NCBI GenBank assembly: GCA_903869345.1
Contig: CAIPYM010000009.1
Location: 1 to 53,674, forward strand
Direction of reading: 5' to 3'
Length of the DNA: 53,674 nt
Source of the DNA: an uncultured Pseudomonadota bacterium
Lineage (GTDB): Bacteria > Pseudomonadota > Alphaproteobacteria > UBA9219
Shown: positions 20,123 to 29,759 of the stretch, in pieces
How the letters are laid out: every line of letters starts with the position of its first letter
How positions within the stretch are numbered: the stretch's first letter is position 1
Notes under the pieces: generated by a model
Told to the model about the DNA's origin: nothing
Database searches by the model: none
The model's input: the letters and a program-made list of their open reading frames with translations, nothing else
Program-made: the position numbers and the translations under genes

Positions 20123-20806
20123 CTAACGGGGATCGACGATTTCAGGAAGAGGTGGAAGATTCCAAAGTTGGCGTAGATAACGCCCAGGTGGATCGGGGTT
20201 TGCGACAACCCTCAGAATATCTCTTCCGACGGCAAGGAAAAAACCTTCCGTATACGCCAAACGCACAGAGTTATCTGGTGGTGGAAAGTGTTGATGGGGA
20301 TGAAAGAGGGTCCACATCGCCCTGTCTTGATCGGACTGTGCCCGTAGCCGTGTAACCATGTCAGACGCAGGTGCCAAAATCACGCGAACAAGCGCTTGAA
20401 TCATCGTGGCACGGTCTCGAAACAATTTGGGGGCTAAATGGGCGTTACCCAGCGAAAGATCCTGCGCCCACAAATTCGCTATTCCTTCGTCAATCACGAC
20501 GCCTGGCAAACGAAGCTTCAATGGACGGTTCGGCTTCGTTTCTGAGAGATCGGCCCCGTATCTTTGATAGGCCAAGGCCACCAAAACCCATTGTAACTCC
20601 GGGAGCGTGACGGGGGATAGTTGCTGCGTTGGGTTTCCACGCGGACGCCGGACAGAGGTGACGACGGAATATAGGGTTTCCGTTGCTAAGCCCGACAGGA
20701 TTTCTGGTGGGATCATCGTCCTTGGAAACGTGACATAGGCTTTACGCCCTTTACGCGAGAGCTGAACACCAATCTCTCCCACTGAGAGCTCGCCGTCCTG
20801 AGTCAT
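20123..20806 (-). CDS. Uncharacterised protein
   Basis: ORF with ATG (MTQDGELSV) and GGAAAG SD; divergent from the XRE gene; no recognised family. Confidence 0.7.
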   Translation of the reverse strand: MTQDGELSVGEIGVQLSRKGRKAYVTFPRTMIPPEILSGLATETLYSVVTSVRRPRGNPTQQLSPVTLPELQWVLVALAYQRYGADLSETKPNRPLKLRLPGVVIDEGIANLWAQDLSLGNAHLAPKLFRDRATMIQALVRVILAPASDMVTRLRAQSDQDRAMWTLFHPHQHFPPPDNSVRLAYTEGFFLAVGRDILRVVANPDPPGRYLRQLWNLPPLPEIVDPR

Positions 20807-20872
20807 CGTCTTTCCTTTCGGCTGAAGGGATTCACACCCCCCCAACATGCAGGATGAAAGGGTTTGCGTCGA

Positions 20873-20900
20873 TTGAAATGTTGTTAAAACATGCTATCAT
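20873..20900 (+). promoter_or_regulatory. Candidate sigma-70 promoter of the XRE regulator with an embedded palindrome
   Basis: TTGAAA-16-TATCAT; ATGTT-GTTAA-AACAT inverted repeat at 20878-20892. Confidence 0.5.
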
Positions 20901-20930
20901 AGATAAAATACATACTTTTAGGAGGAAACC

Positions 20931-21614
20931 ATGACGCCCATCACTATCGAGCACATTAAGGCCGCGCGTGTTTTGCTTCGCTGGGGGCAGGCACGGCTCG
21001 CCGGAGCAGCGGGTATTTCCCTTCCTGCTTTAGGCAACCTCGAGCGTGGGGCCGTTTCGCCTCGCCTGAAAACGCTCAACGCTATTCGCAAAGCCCTTGA
21101 AGACGCAGGGGTTGAGTTCTTGGAGGGGCCGGGGGTGCGCCTTCAGCGCGAAGTGCTGAAAATTGAAATGTTGGAAGGCGACGATGCGGTCAAAAAGCTG
21201 TTTGCCGATTTCTATCTGACCCTGCAAGCCGAGGGCGGCGAGCTGTTGGTCAGGGGGGTCAGCGACCAGCGGTTTATGAAAGTTCCGGCCACGCGTGAGG
21301 CCCTTGTCGGGTATCTGCGCAAAGTGCACCAGCACCCCAACCTCAGTGCCAAGCTGCTTGTATGCGAAGGTGATACATATTTTTTCGGAAAACGCACAAC
21401 AACGATTTATCGCTGGGTGGACAAAAACGTGTTTGGGCATGTGCCTTGTTATATCTACCGCGACAAATACGCCGTTTTGCTCTGGGGTCCGCCTTTACGG
21501 GTGGTCATCGTCCAGAACTCCTCGCTTGCAGAAACGTACCGCAAGCAGTTTCAGGCGGATTGGAAAAACGCACGTATTCCTCCGCGTGAGATCCCTTACC
21601 GTTGGACGGAGTAA
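20931..21614 (+). CDS. XRE-family HTH regulator with C-terminal TrmB/PLD-like effector-type domain
   Basis: HTH: IKAARVLLRWGQARLAGAAGISLPALGNLERGAVSPRLKTLNAIRKALEDAGVEF; C-terminus GELLVRGVSD...CYIYRDKYAVLLWGPPLRVVIVQNSSLAETYRKQFQADWKNA; strong SD AGGAGGAAACC. Confidence 0.75.
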   Translation: MTPITIEHIKAARVLLRWGQARLAGAAGISLPALGNLERGAVSPRLKTLNAIRKALEDAGVEFLEGPGVRLQREVLKIEMLEGDDAVKKLFADFYLTLQAEGGELLVRGVSDQRFMKVPATREALVGYLRKVHQHPNLSAKLLVCEGDTYFFGKRTTTIYRWVDKNVFGHVPCYIYRDKYAVLLWGPPLRVVIVQNSSLAETYRKQFQADWKNARIPPREIPYRWTE

Positions 21615-21809
21615 GGGAAGCCAAGAAGACGATTCTCAAGGTGGGGGCGCGACAAGCCACCACCCTTTGGAGCTGAGCCGTCTTCTCGTGTGGGGAGCCA
21701 CTCCCTGCCTCTTTGACAAAGGCTCCCCTTTTGACCACCTTTCTAACAGACCTCTGTTCGTCGCATGCACAACCAGGGGGAAATGGGTTTCCGAGGGCAA
21801 GCGTTTTTC

Positions 21810-22955
21810 ATGCCGGTTCTTCTCATCAGCGCCGAACATCTCACCCTGGCCGACAAGGTCAGGCTGGTGAACTGGGGACTCGTGGTCTTGATTGTTGCGC
21901 TGGGGGGAATCGGGATCGGACTTTTGTACTCGGCGGGTGGCGAAAGCTGGCGGCCCTGGGCGGGGCCTCAGGGGGTGAGGTTTCTGGTGGGGCTCGTCGG
22001 CATGTTGGCCCTTGCGCTTGTGGACGTGCGCATATGGTTGCGCCTGGCGTATCCCCTCTACGGTGTGATGATGGGGATGTTGGTGTTGGTGGAGGTGATG
22101 GGGCACATCGGCATGGGGGCTCAACGCTGGATCGATCTGGGCGTGTTCGTGATCCAGCCGTCCGAGCTCATGAAAATTACGTTGGTTCTTGCCCTGGCCC
22201 GCTATTTTCACGGCCTGGAGGATGAAGAAATTGGGCGGTTGTCCCGCCTGGTGCCGCCCGTTCTGATGGTGCTGGCCCCTGTTGGGCTTGTGCTGTTGCA
22301 GCCCAATCTGGGGACATCCCTGTTGTTGATCCTCACGAGCGCGGCGCTGTTTTGGGGCGCTGGTGTGCGGGTTTGGGTGTTCCTGGTTGCCCTGGGGTTG
22401 GGCCTTGTGTCCCTGCCCGTGGCCTGGCACCACCTGCACGATTATCAAAAGGCGCGGCTCATGACGTTTGTGAATCCCGAGGCCGATCCGCTGGGGGCAG
22501 GGTACAATATTTTGCAATCCAAAATTGCCCTAGGGTCCGGGGGCCTTTTCGGGCGTGGATTTGGCCAAGGGACACAGAGTCAACTGCAATTTTTGCCGGA
22601 AAAGCACACGGATTTTATTTTCGTGGTTCTTGCCGAGGAATGGGGGCTCGTGGGGGCGGTGGCTCTTTTGCTGCTCTACGCGGGGCTTTTGGCGTACGGG
22701 TTTGCGATTGCCCTGAGTTGCCGAAACTTGTTTGGTCGCTTGGCGGCGCTGGGGCTCACGGCGACGTTCTTCCTTTACGTGCTGGCCAACGTGGGCATGG
22801 TGTCGGGCCTTTTGCCCGTGGTCGGCATTCCGTTGCCGTTGGTCTCCTACGGGGGGACCGCGATGATGACCCTGTTGCTGGGCTGCGGGCTGTTGCTGGG
22901 GATCTCGATTCACCGGGACGTGCGAATCTCGCGCACGGGCATTAGCACGTCCTGA
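21810..22955 (+). CDS. rodA: Rod shape-determining protein RodA (SEDS family)
   Basis: GAQRWIDLGVFVIQPSELMKI, LQPNLGTSLLL, EKHTDFIFVVLAEEWGLVGA, GIPLPLVSYGGTAMM. Confidence 0.95.
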   Translation: MPVLLISAEHLTLADKVRLVNWGLVVLIVALGGIGIGLLYSAGGESWRPWAGPQGVRFLVGLVGMLALALVDVRIWLRLAYPLYGVMMGMLVLVEVMGHIGMGAQRWIDLGVFVIQPSELMKITLVLALARYFHGLEDEEIGRLSRLVPPVLMVLAPVGLVLLQPNLGTSLLLILTSAALFWGAGVRVWVFLVALGLGLVSLPVAWHHLHDYQKARLMTFVNPEADPLGAGYNILQSKIALGSGGLFGRGFGQGTQSQLQFLPEKHTDFIFVVLAEEWGLVGAVALLLLYAGLLAYGFAIALSCRNLFGRLAALGLTATFFLYVLANVGMVSGLLPVVGIPLPLVSYGGTAMMTLLLGCGLLLGISIHRDVRISRTGISTS

Positions 22956-22971
22956 GGCTGTCACGGGGTGT

Positions 22972-22987
22972 TGGCACGAACCCTGCA
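22972..22987 (+). promoter_or_regulatory. Candidate sigma-54 promoter upstream of flgI
   Basis: TGGCACG-AACC-CTGCA, one mismatch to TGGCACG-N4-TTGCA. Confidence 0.7.
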
Positions 22988-23016
22988 TCTCCTCGGGGTG
23001 AGGAGACCAAGACCCC

Positions 23017-24228
23017 GTGAAAGCGCCTTTTCCCACCTTATGTTCCATTGTGTGCCCCGGTGCGCGACACGCCGGGCGTACGACGACGGCTTGGGGAAAA
23101 CGCTTGGGGCGTGTCCTAATCCAAGGGCTTATCGGGCTTACCCTCCTTTGCCCGATCTTGGCTCCTCCCTCTTCTGCCTGGGCCGCCTCGCGCCTGAAGG
23201 ACATCGTGGACGTCGAAGGTGTGCGCGATAACCCCTTGGTGGGGTATGGGCTCGTGGTCGGGTTGAATGGCACGGGCGACAGCCTCACAAACTCGCCGTT
23301 CACGGAAGCGAGTCTGGTCGGTATGCTGCAGCGCCTCGGCGTCAACACGCGCGGTGCGAGCATGAAAACCAAGAACGTCGCGGCGGTCATGGTGACGGCG
23401 ACGTTGCCTCCGTTTGCGGCGCAAGGCTCGCGCTTGGACGTCAGCGTTTCGACGCTGGGGGACGCGAAGAATTTGACGGGGGGCACGTTGCTGGTGACCC
23501 CTTTGCTGGGGGCCGACGGGGAGGTTTACGCCGTCGCGCAGGGTTCGTTAGCGGTGGGGGGCTTTTCCGCCGAGGGGCAGGGGGCGTCCGTCACGAAAGG
23601 GGTTCCGACCTCCGCTCGCATTGCCAGTGGCGCAACCATTGAGCGCGAAATTGCGTTCCATTTTAACGATCAGGAAGCCGTTCGCCTGTCGCTCCGCAAC
23701 CCGGATTTTACGACAGCACGGCGGATTGCGGAGGCCATTAACGTGCATTTGCGGGGCTCGGCGGCTGAAGCCGTGGATTCGGGGACCGTGCGTTTGCTGG
23801 TGCCCGAGGCCCATCGCCACGACGTCGTGGGGCTTCTTACGGACATTGAGACCCTGGCGGTTACGCCGGATCAGCCAGCAAAAGTCATCATTGACGAGCA
23901 ATCCGGCATCATCGTCATGGGCGAAAACGTTCGAATCAGCCGCGTGGCGATTGCCCAGGGTAATTTGACCATTCGCATCACCGAAAGCCCCCAGGTGTCC
24001 CAACCGGGTCCCTTTAGTCGCGGCGGCACAACGGTTGTCACGCCCAAAACGAGCATTGATGTGGACGAGAGCAAAGGCAACAAGCTTGCGGTGCTCGACA
24101 CGGGGGTGAGCCTGCAGGAGGTCGTTCAGGCTCTGAACGCGCTGGGGATTGGCCCGCGTGACATGATCACGATTCTCCAGTCCATCAAGGCGGCAGGTGC
24201 TCTTCAAGCCGAACTGGAGGTGACGTGA
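23017..24228 (+). CDS. flgI: Flagellar P-ring protein FlgI
   Basis: RLKDIVDVEGVRDNPLVGYGLVVGLNGTGDSLTNSPFTEASLVGMLQRLGVN. Confidence 0.97.
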   Translation: MKAPFPTLCSIVCPGARHAGRTTTAWGKRLGRVLIQGLIGLTLLCPILAPPSSAWAASRLKDIVDVEGVRDNPLVGYGLVVGLNGTGDSLTNSPFTEASLVGMLQRLGVNTRGASMKTKNVAAVMVTATLPPFAAQGSRLDVSVSTLGDAKNLTGGTLLVTPLLGADGEVYAVAQGSLAVGGFSAEGQGASVTKGVPTSARIASGATIEREIAFHFNDQEAVRLSLRNPDFTTARRIAEAINVHLRGSAAEAVDSGTVRLLVPEAHRHDVVGLLTDIETLAVTPDQPAKVIIDEQSGIIVMGENVRISRVAIAQGNLTIRITESPQVSQPGPFSRGGTTVVTPKTSIDVDESKGNKLAVLDTGVSLQEVVQALNALGIGPRDMITILQSIKAAGALQAELEVT

Positions 24229-24665
24229 TGGAGATCACCTCGTTATCCGCCTCCCTGACGCGTGCGCCCCTGAGTGTGAGTGACCTGGGAAGGGTGTCCG
24301 CGCCTCGCGGGGCGGCGTCCGGGGATGCGACGGCGTTTGATAAGGCGGCCAAGGATTTTGAAGCGATGTTTATGGCCCAGATGATGCAGCCCATGCTGGA
24401 AAGCGTGGCAACCAATGACCTCTTTGGCGGGGGGCATGGCGAAGATTCAATGCGCCTGTTTCTGGTGCAGGAATACGGAAAAGCCGTCGCGCAAGGGTCG
24501 GATGGTGGCTTGGGTGCGGCGATTAAGCGTGAGTTGCTCAAGGCTCAAGAATCGGCGTCATCCGTTTCAACGTCGTTGGTCCCTGCATCGTCGGGTCCCG
24601 CGTCGTCATCCTCGGTGGAGACTCACACAACATCGTTCCAAGCTTCTCTCCCCTCTCGGACTTGA
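24228..24665 (+). CDS. flgJ: Rod-binding protein (FlgJ N-terminal domain)
   Basis: AAKDFEAMFMAQMMQPML...GHGEDSMRLFLVQEYGKAVA. Confidence 0.82.
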   Translation: MEITSLSASLTRAPLSVSDLGRVSAPRGAASGDATAFDKAAKDFEAMFMAQMMQPMLESVATNDLFGGGHGEDSMRLFLVQEYGKAVAQGSDGGLGAAIKRELLKAQESASSVSTSLVPASSGPASSSSVETHTTSFQASLPSRT

Positions 24666-24677
24666 TGGAGGTCTTTT

Positions 24678-25142
24678 ATGACGCCTTTCCACGCCCCCGC
24701 ACCTCAACCCTCGTCCGATTTGCCGGAACGTCTGGCGGGAATCATGGAATCTCTGTCCGCTTTGATGGCAGAAGAGCAAGCGCTTTTGGCGCGTCATGAC
24801 ATGAAGGCCCTGGGGGTGCTCGTGCCACGCAAAGAAGAATTGGCCGTCGCATGCCAATCGGCCACGCGAGCCCTGACGCCGACGGTTGTGGCGTCGCTCA
24901 CCCCTCGGCAGAAGGCGCGTCTGAAGGCGGCGCGGGACGCCTTGGCCTCTCGGGGGGCGAGCAACGCCCTTTCCCTGCAAGCGGCGATCCGGGGAGCGCG
25001 AACACTCCTCGGAACGTTGATGGATTGTCTGCGGGAGGAGGTTCGTCCCCAGCATTGCTACGCGGATCCGCGTCGTTTGGCGACCGTGGGGGGAGCCCGC
25101 GAAACCGACTGTCGTCCGGTCGTTTTGCGTCGGCTTGTCTGA
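24678..25142 (+). CDS. FlgN-like flagellar chaperone (putative)
   Basis: Helical LAGIMESLSALMAEEQALLARHDMKALGVLVPRKEELA pattern in flagellar gene context. Confidence 0.55.
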   Translation: MTPFHAPAPQPSSDLPERLAGIMESLSALMAEEQALLARHDMKALGVLVPRKEELAVACQSATRALTPTVVASLTPRQKARLKAARDALASRGASNALSLQAAIRGARTLLGTLMDCLREEVRPQHCYADPRRLATVGGARETDCRPVVLRRLV

Positions 25143-25159
25143 AGAAGGAGGGTTGCCTG

Positions 25160-27577
25160 GTGTCCGCGTCGTCGCTTGCCCTTCGGGTTGCTGAGGCCCG
25201 ACTCTCTGGAACGCCTACGTTTTCTGACGCGTTGGACACCACGTTTGCTGTTCGTGACCAGGCTTTTCAGTCGGCTTTACAGCAGGCGACGGATCGCACC
25301 CCGGCCTCGTCACGCGGGGCGTCGCCTGCGGCGGCGTCCTTGGATTCGTCGGTGACTTACCGGAGTGTGTCCCGCGCGACGAGGGACGAACAACGGGAGC
25401 GAGCGACCTCTTCCGAGCGTTCGGAGCCGACGGATGCCGCGGATCGCACGACGCGCGAGGTCTCGCACGATTCCAAGACGTCCGCCAAGGGTTCCTCCCG
25501 CGCACCCAGAACATCTCGGGAGGAGATTGCCTCGAGGTCCCGAACGGGACGCTCGGAACGCGCGACGCGCGAGCCCATCAACACGCCATCGTCTTCCGAC
25601 ACGGCGTCAGGACCGGTGGCGTCCGAGGTCGATACGGGGCGCGTGGTGGGGACGGAGGGGTTGGGTAAGGCCGATCTCAGGGTCGCGGATGCGACCGCCG
25701 CCGCTGCCGATGTCTCTCCGACGCCCGAAGCAACGACGATCCTCTCTATCATCGCCGTTCCACCGGACCCCTTAAGTCCCCCGTTGAGCGAGTCCGGCTT
25801 GCCGGCCGCGCTGTTGGCGCCCAACGGGGATGTGCCTCCGGGGGCAACGACATCTTCCTTCCCCTCGGTGGGAACGTTGGATTCGGGGCGCGAAGGGACA
25901 GCAGATTCTGTGAAAGCTGAACCCCATCCTTCGGAAGGTTTTGCGGCCCTTGGGACGCGTTCGGACTTGTCGGGATCGTCCGTGCCAGGTGCGGGCATAG
26001 GGGGGGAGGCTGCGGATTCTTCTTCGGCAAGCACGACGATGGAGGACGGGGCGGCGACGGAGCCAACTCTCGCTGACCTTTTGCGCACGTCTATGCCTTT
26101 ACAGCGAGGGAAAGAAGCGGAAGGCGTCGACTCGGTTCCGCGTCCGGTCACGAACTGTGTGGACGCAGGGGCCCCCGATTTGCGCCCTGTCACGAGTCTT
26201 GCGGAGACCGTCGCCCCGGCTTTGGGTTCTGTCACGGGTCTCGCGGATGGGGGTTCCCCGGCTTTGGAAGGCGCGACGGAGGTGGCGGCGCTTAAGGAGG
26301 GGGCGTTGAGTCCGACCTCGGCACCGGACGCGGAGTCCCTCGCGTCGTCGGTTGTGCGTTTCTCGCCGTTTGCGATGGTCGCCACGGGAAGCGCGGCGAT
26401 GAGTCGGGCGTCCGCACACGAACTCCGCGACGGGTCCAGAAGCGCCCCTGTCCGGGGACAGGGGGAGGCGACAGCGTCACGGGGGCTTGTGCCGATCATC
26501 TTCACGACGTTTTCGGCCCTTGATTCCCCGAAGACTTCACCGGCTTCCGCCCTTCTAGAATCTGCGGGGACAGGAACGGGGATGTCTCCGACTCCCGCTT
26601 CGCCTCAAGTCTCCGTTTCCGGCAGCCTCACAGCTGCACAGTCCGTTGAAAAAGCACTCAACGTGGAAATGGGCGTTCGGTCGGATGCCGCGCCTTTGAA
26701 CGCCGAAGACGGGCTCATCAGCCAAGAAAATGCATGGACTGTGACGGAGGGGGCCGACGGTTCATCGTTCACGCCGTCATCCGGTGTTGCTCATGCTGTT
26801 GCGCCGAGCGTTGTCGATTCGGGTGCCAAACCCCCCGTCGGAGGTGGGCGGGAGCCTGGTGTCGTGTTGCAGGCTGGGAACGCAGCGGCCCTGTCACTTT
26901 CCCCGATTGTTGTTCCGGTCGCCTCGGCGTCTCCTGTGTCTTCTGTGCCCGGTGGATTGCCATCGGAAGGCGAGCGTTCAGCAACGGGAAAAAGTGCGGC
27001 CCCTGTTGTTCCGACGGCCCCGGATCCTGAGGTGTCCACGGCGTTGGGAGGGACCAGCACCCGCTCGGTAGGGTCGTACGAATTCGCTAAGCACTTGGCC
27101 TCGGCGCAGAACGGGACCTGGACCTCGCGGGAGGCGGCTCGCGTGACCGAGCAAGTGGCGGTCCGTTTGCACCGTGCCGCGCAAGATGGCACGGACCGTG
27201 TGACCCTTCAGCTGCGGCCCATGGATTTGGGACGGATTGAGGTGCGGCTCACGTTTGCGCAGGAAGGGCAGGGTGTACAGGCGACGATTCTCGCGGATCA
27301 TCAGTCCACGTTGGATCTTTTGACCAAAGATTCCAGCAGCCTTCAACGAGCCTTGCAAGACGCCGGGTTTCAGACCGACGCCGGAAGCCTGAACTTTGGT
27401 CTCCGGGGTGACGGGAACTCCCAACAATCCGCCTTTTTTGCAGGCACGCAGGATCACAGCAGTACGCCTGGGGCCTCCTCCGTGCTTTCTCCAGGGCTGG
27501 AAGAAGGGATTGAGGATGTTGCTCCTCCCGTCGAGCCCGTCTCTTTGACCTCGGAGCGAGTCAATTTTCGTGTTTAG
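25160..27577 (+). CDS. fliK: Flagellar hook-length control protein FliK
   Basis: Long Ser/Ala/Pro/Thr-rich N-terminal region plus C-terminal hook domain (VTLQLRPMDLGRIEVRLTFAQEGQGVQATILADHQSTLDLL); GTG start after GAAGGAGG. Confidence 0.85.
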   Translation: MSASSLALRVAEARLSGTPTFSDALDTTFAVRDQAFQSALQQATDRTPASSRGASPAAASLDSSVTYRSVSRATRDEQRERATSSERSEPTDAADRTTREVSHDSKTSAKGSSRAPRTSREEIASRSRTGRSERATREPINTPSSSDTASGPVASEVDTGRVVGTEGLGKADLRVADATAAAADVSPTPEATTILSIIAVPPDPLSPPLSESGLPAALLAPNGDVPPGATTSSFPSVGTLDSGREGTADSVKAEPHPSEGFAALGTRSDLSGSSVPGAGIGGEAADSSSASTTMEDGAATEPTLADLLRTSMPLQRGKEAEGVDSVPRPVTNCVDAGAPDLRPVTSLAETVAPALGSVTGLADGGSPALEGATEVAALKEGALSPTSAPDAESLASSVVRFSPFAMVATGSAAMSRASAHELRDGSRSAPVRGQGEATASRGLVPIIFTTFSALDSPKTSPASALLESAGTGTGMSPTPASPQVSVSGSLTAAQSVEKALNVEMGVRSDAAPLNAEDGLISQENAWTVTEGADGSSFTPSSGVAHAVAPSVVDSGAKPPVGGGREPGVVLQAGNAAALSLSPIVVPVASASPVSSVPGGLPSEGERSATGKSAAPVVPTAPDPEVSTALGGTSTRSVGSYEFAKHLASAQNGTWTSREAARVTEQVAVRLHRAAQDGTDRVTLQLRPMDLGRIEVRLTFAQEGQGVQATILADHQSTLDLLTKDSSSLQRALQDAGFQTDAGSLNFGLRGDGNSQQSAFFAGTQDHSSTPGASSVLSPGLEEGIEDVAPPVEPVSLTSERVNFRV

Positions 27578-27643
27578 ACCGATATCCACGCCTAGCGCAC
27601 CACATCACAACGTCACGATCCCCACACCGAAAGGAAAGACCCC

Positions 27644-28378
27644 ATGACGATCACCGCCGCAACCACCGCCGCCGTGTCCGATCCCTTGGCCGCGTACGTG
27701 GCGACGCAAAAAACATCCTCCACCAGCAGCAGTTCGAAGGCGGCCTCTTCGGGGACGTCCGTGACGGGGCTTGGCAGCGATTTCAACGTGTTCCTCAAAC
27801 TGCTCACAACGCAGCTCAAGGACCAGGACCCCACAAACGCGATGGATGCCAACACGTTCACGACGCAGCTCGTGCAGTTTGCTTCCGTTGAGCAGCAGAT
27901 CAACGCGAACACGAATCTGCAGAAAATCGTCAGCACCCTGAATCCGAACGGGATCTCCCCTCTGCTGGGGTACATGAATCAGTACGTGGAGGCGACATCG
28001 TCCAACAATACGATTGAGGTTCAGAGCGGCCAGGGCGTTTTCACCTACACCTTGCCCTCTGCCGCCTCCAATGTGCAGATTGCCATCAAGAACAGCGCGG
28101 GGAAGACCGTGACAACCCTCAACGGACCGACCGTGGCGGGAACAAACCGTGTGGTATGGGACGGTAAGGATAGCTCAGGCACGCAACTGGCCGATGGGAC
28201 CTACAGCCTCGCTTTCACCGCCAAAGACAAGACGAGCGCGGCCCTTCCGGTGTCGGATGTTAGGCTTGTTGCGCGGATCACGGGTCTTGAGACCGCGACC
28301 AACGGGACGGGCACGCTCGTGGCCGGGGGCATCAAGTTCAAAGACACGGACGTGAAAGCTGTTTATCCTGGGGCATAA
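27644..28378 (+). CDS. flgD: Flagellar hook capping protein FlgD
   Basis: FNVFLKLLTTQLKDQDPTNAMDANTFTTQLVQFASVEQQINAN. Confidence 0.95.
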   Translation: MTITAATTAAVSDPLAAYVATQKTSSTSSSSKAASSGTSVTGLGSDFNVFLKLLTTQLKDQDPTNAMDANTFTTQLVQFASVEQQINANTNLQKIVSTLNPNGISPLLGYMNQYVEATSSNNTIEVQSGQGVFTYTLPSAASNVQIAIKNSAGKTVTTLNGPTVAGTNRVVWDGKDSSGTQLADGTYSLAFTAKDKTSAALPVSDVRLVARITGLETATNGTGTLVAGGIKFKDTDVKAVYPGA

Positions 28379-28490
28379 CGCGGAGAAACGCCGTGAAGGG
28401 GCTCTTTTGCCGGGGCTGTCCGCCCTCCATGACAGGGTCTTAGGAACTTGCTAGGGTCCCCCCGGCTGCGGTTTGGCGGCAGGAGGTAAC

Positions 28491-29750
28491 ATGGCTTTAG
28501 TCGTGGTGAAATTCGGAGGGACGTCCGTTGGCGACGTGGCGCGGATTGCGAACGCCGCCGCCAAAGTTGCGGCCGAAGTGAAGCGCGGGAATAAGATTGC
28601 CGTTGTCGTTTCGGCGATGTCGGGTGTGACCGATCAGCTTTTGGGGTATTGCCATCAAATCTCTTCCCGTCCCGATCGACGAGAACAGGACGCCGTTGTG
28701 TCCTCGGGCGAGCAGGTCACGGCGGGGCTTATGGCGATCGCCCTTCAGTCGCAAGGGCTCCAGGCGCGGTCGTGGCAAGGTTGGCAGGTGCCGCTCCGCA
28801 CCGATGCGGCCCACACCAAGGCTCGCATTGTGACGCTGGAAACGGACGGCCTTCGTCAGCGCATTGAGGACGGAGAAGTGGCTGTTATGGCGGGCTTCCA
28901 GGGCGTGACGGAGGACGGCAGCATTGCGACCTTGGGACGCGGAGGGTCGGACACCTCGGCCGTTGCGCTGGCGGCTGCGCTGAAGGCTGATCGGTGCGAT
29001 ATTTACACGGACGTGGACGGCATTTACACGACGGACCCGCGCATTGTGCCCGCCGCTCGTAAGTTGCACCGTGTGACGAGCGAGGAAATGCTGGAATTGG
29101 CTTCGCTGGGGGCCAAAGTTCTGCAAACGCGCTCGGTGGAAATGGCCATGCGCTACCGTGTGCCGGTGCAGGTGCTTTCGACGTTTGACGCGGCCATTGG
29201 CAGCGATTTTCCCGGCACCCTGATGACGGATGAGGACCCCACCATGGAACAGCAAACCGTGACCGGCATTGCGTATTCTCGCCATGAGGCCAAGCTCACA
29301 CTGGTCGGGGTCGAAGACCACCCCGGCGCGGCGGCGGCGGTGTTTGGGCCGCTCGCTAAGGCCGGGATCAGCGTGGGCATGATTGTGCAAACGGCCTCGG
29401 CGTCCGAGGACGACCGAACAACCGACATTACCTTCACGGTGCCGCGCGGCGAGGCCGATCACGCGACGCATGTTCTGGACGAGGCGCGGGCGTCGTTGCG
29501 CTACGGAGCGTTGCGGGCGGACAAGAACGTGGCCAAAATCTCGATTGTGGGGCTTGGAATGCGCAGTCATCCCGGCGTTGCGGCGATGTTGTTTGAAACG
29601 TTGGCCGCGCGGGGCATCAACATTCAGGCAATTGAAACTTCCGAAATCAGCCTCGGGGTTTTGATTGCCGAAGAGTACACCGAGCTGGCGTTACGCGCCC
29701 TGCACACGGCCTATGGTTTGGACGCGGTGGAGTCGTCGCGCGAGGGGTAA
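28491..29750 (+). CDS. lysC: Aspartate kinase
   Basis: VVKFGGTSVGD, GRGGSDTSAVALAAALKADRCDIYTDVDGIYTTDPRIV, ACT domains. Confidence 0.96.
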   Translation: MALVVVKFGGTSVGDVARIANAAAKVAAEVKRGNKIAVVVSAMSGVTDQLLGYCHQISSRPDRREQDAVVSSGEQVTAGLMAIALQSQGLQARSWQGWQVPLRTDAAHTKARIVTLETDGLRQRIEDGEVAVMAGFQGVTEDGSIATLGRGGSDTSAVALAAALKADRCDIYTDVDGIYTTDPRIVPAARKLHRVTSEEMLELASLGAKVLQTRSVEMAMRYRVPVQVLSTFDAAIGSDFPGTLMTDEDPTMEQQTVTGIAYSRHEAKLTLVGVEDHPGAAAAVFGPLAKAGISVGMIVQTASASEDDRTTDITFTVPRGEADHATHVLDEARASLRYGALRADKNVAKISIVGLGMRSHPGVAAMLFETLAARGINIQAIETSEISLGVLIAEEYTELALRALHTAYGLDAVESSREG

Positions 29751-29759
29751 TCGGTCACC

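Noticed and set aside
25357-26505. 382-aa minus-strand ORF opposite fliK
   Set aside because: Antisense to a well-supported fliK frame; Ser/Ala/Pro-rich composition is what GC-rich antisense reading produces
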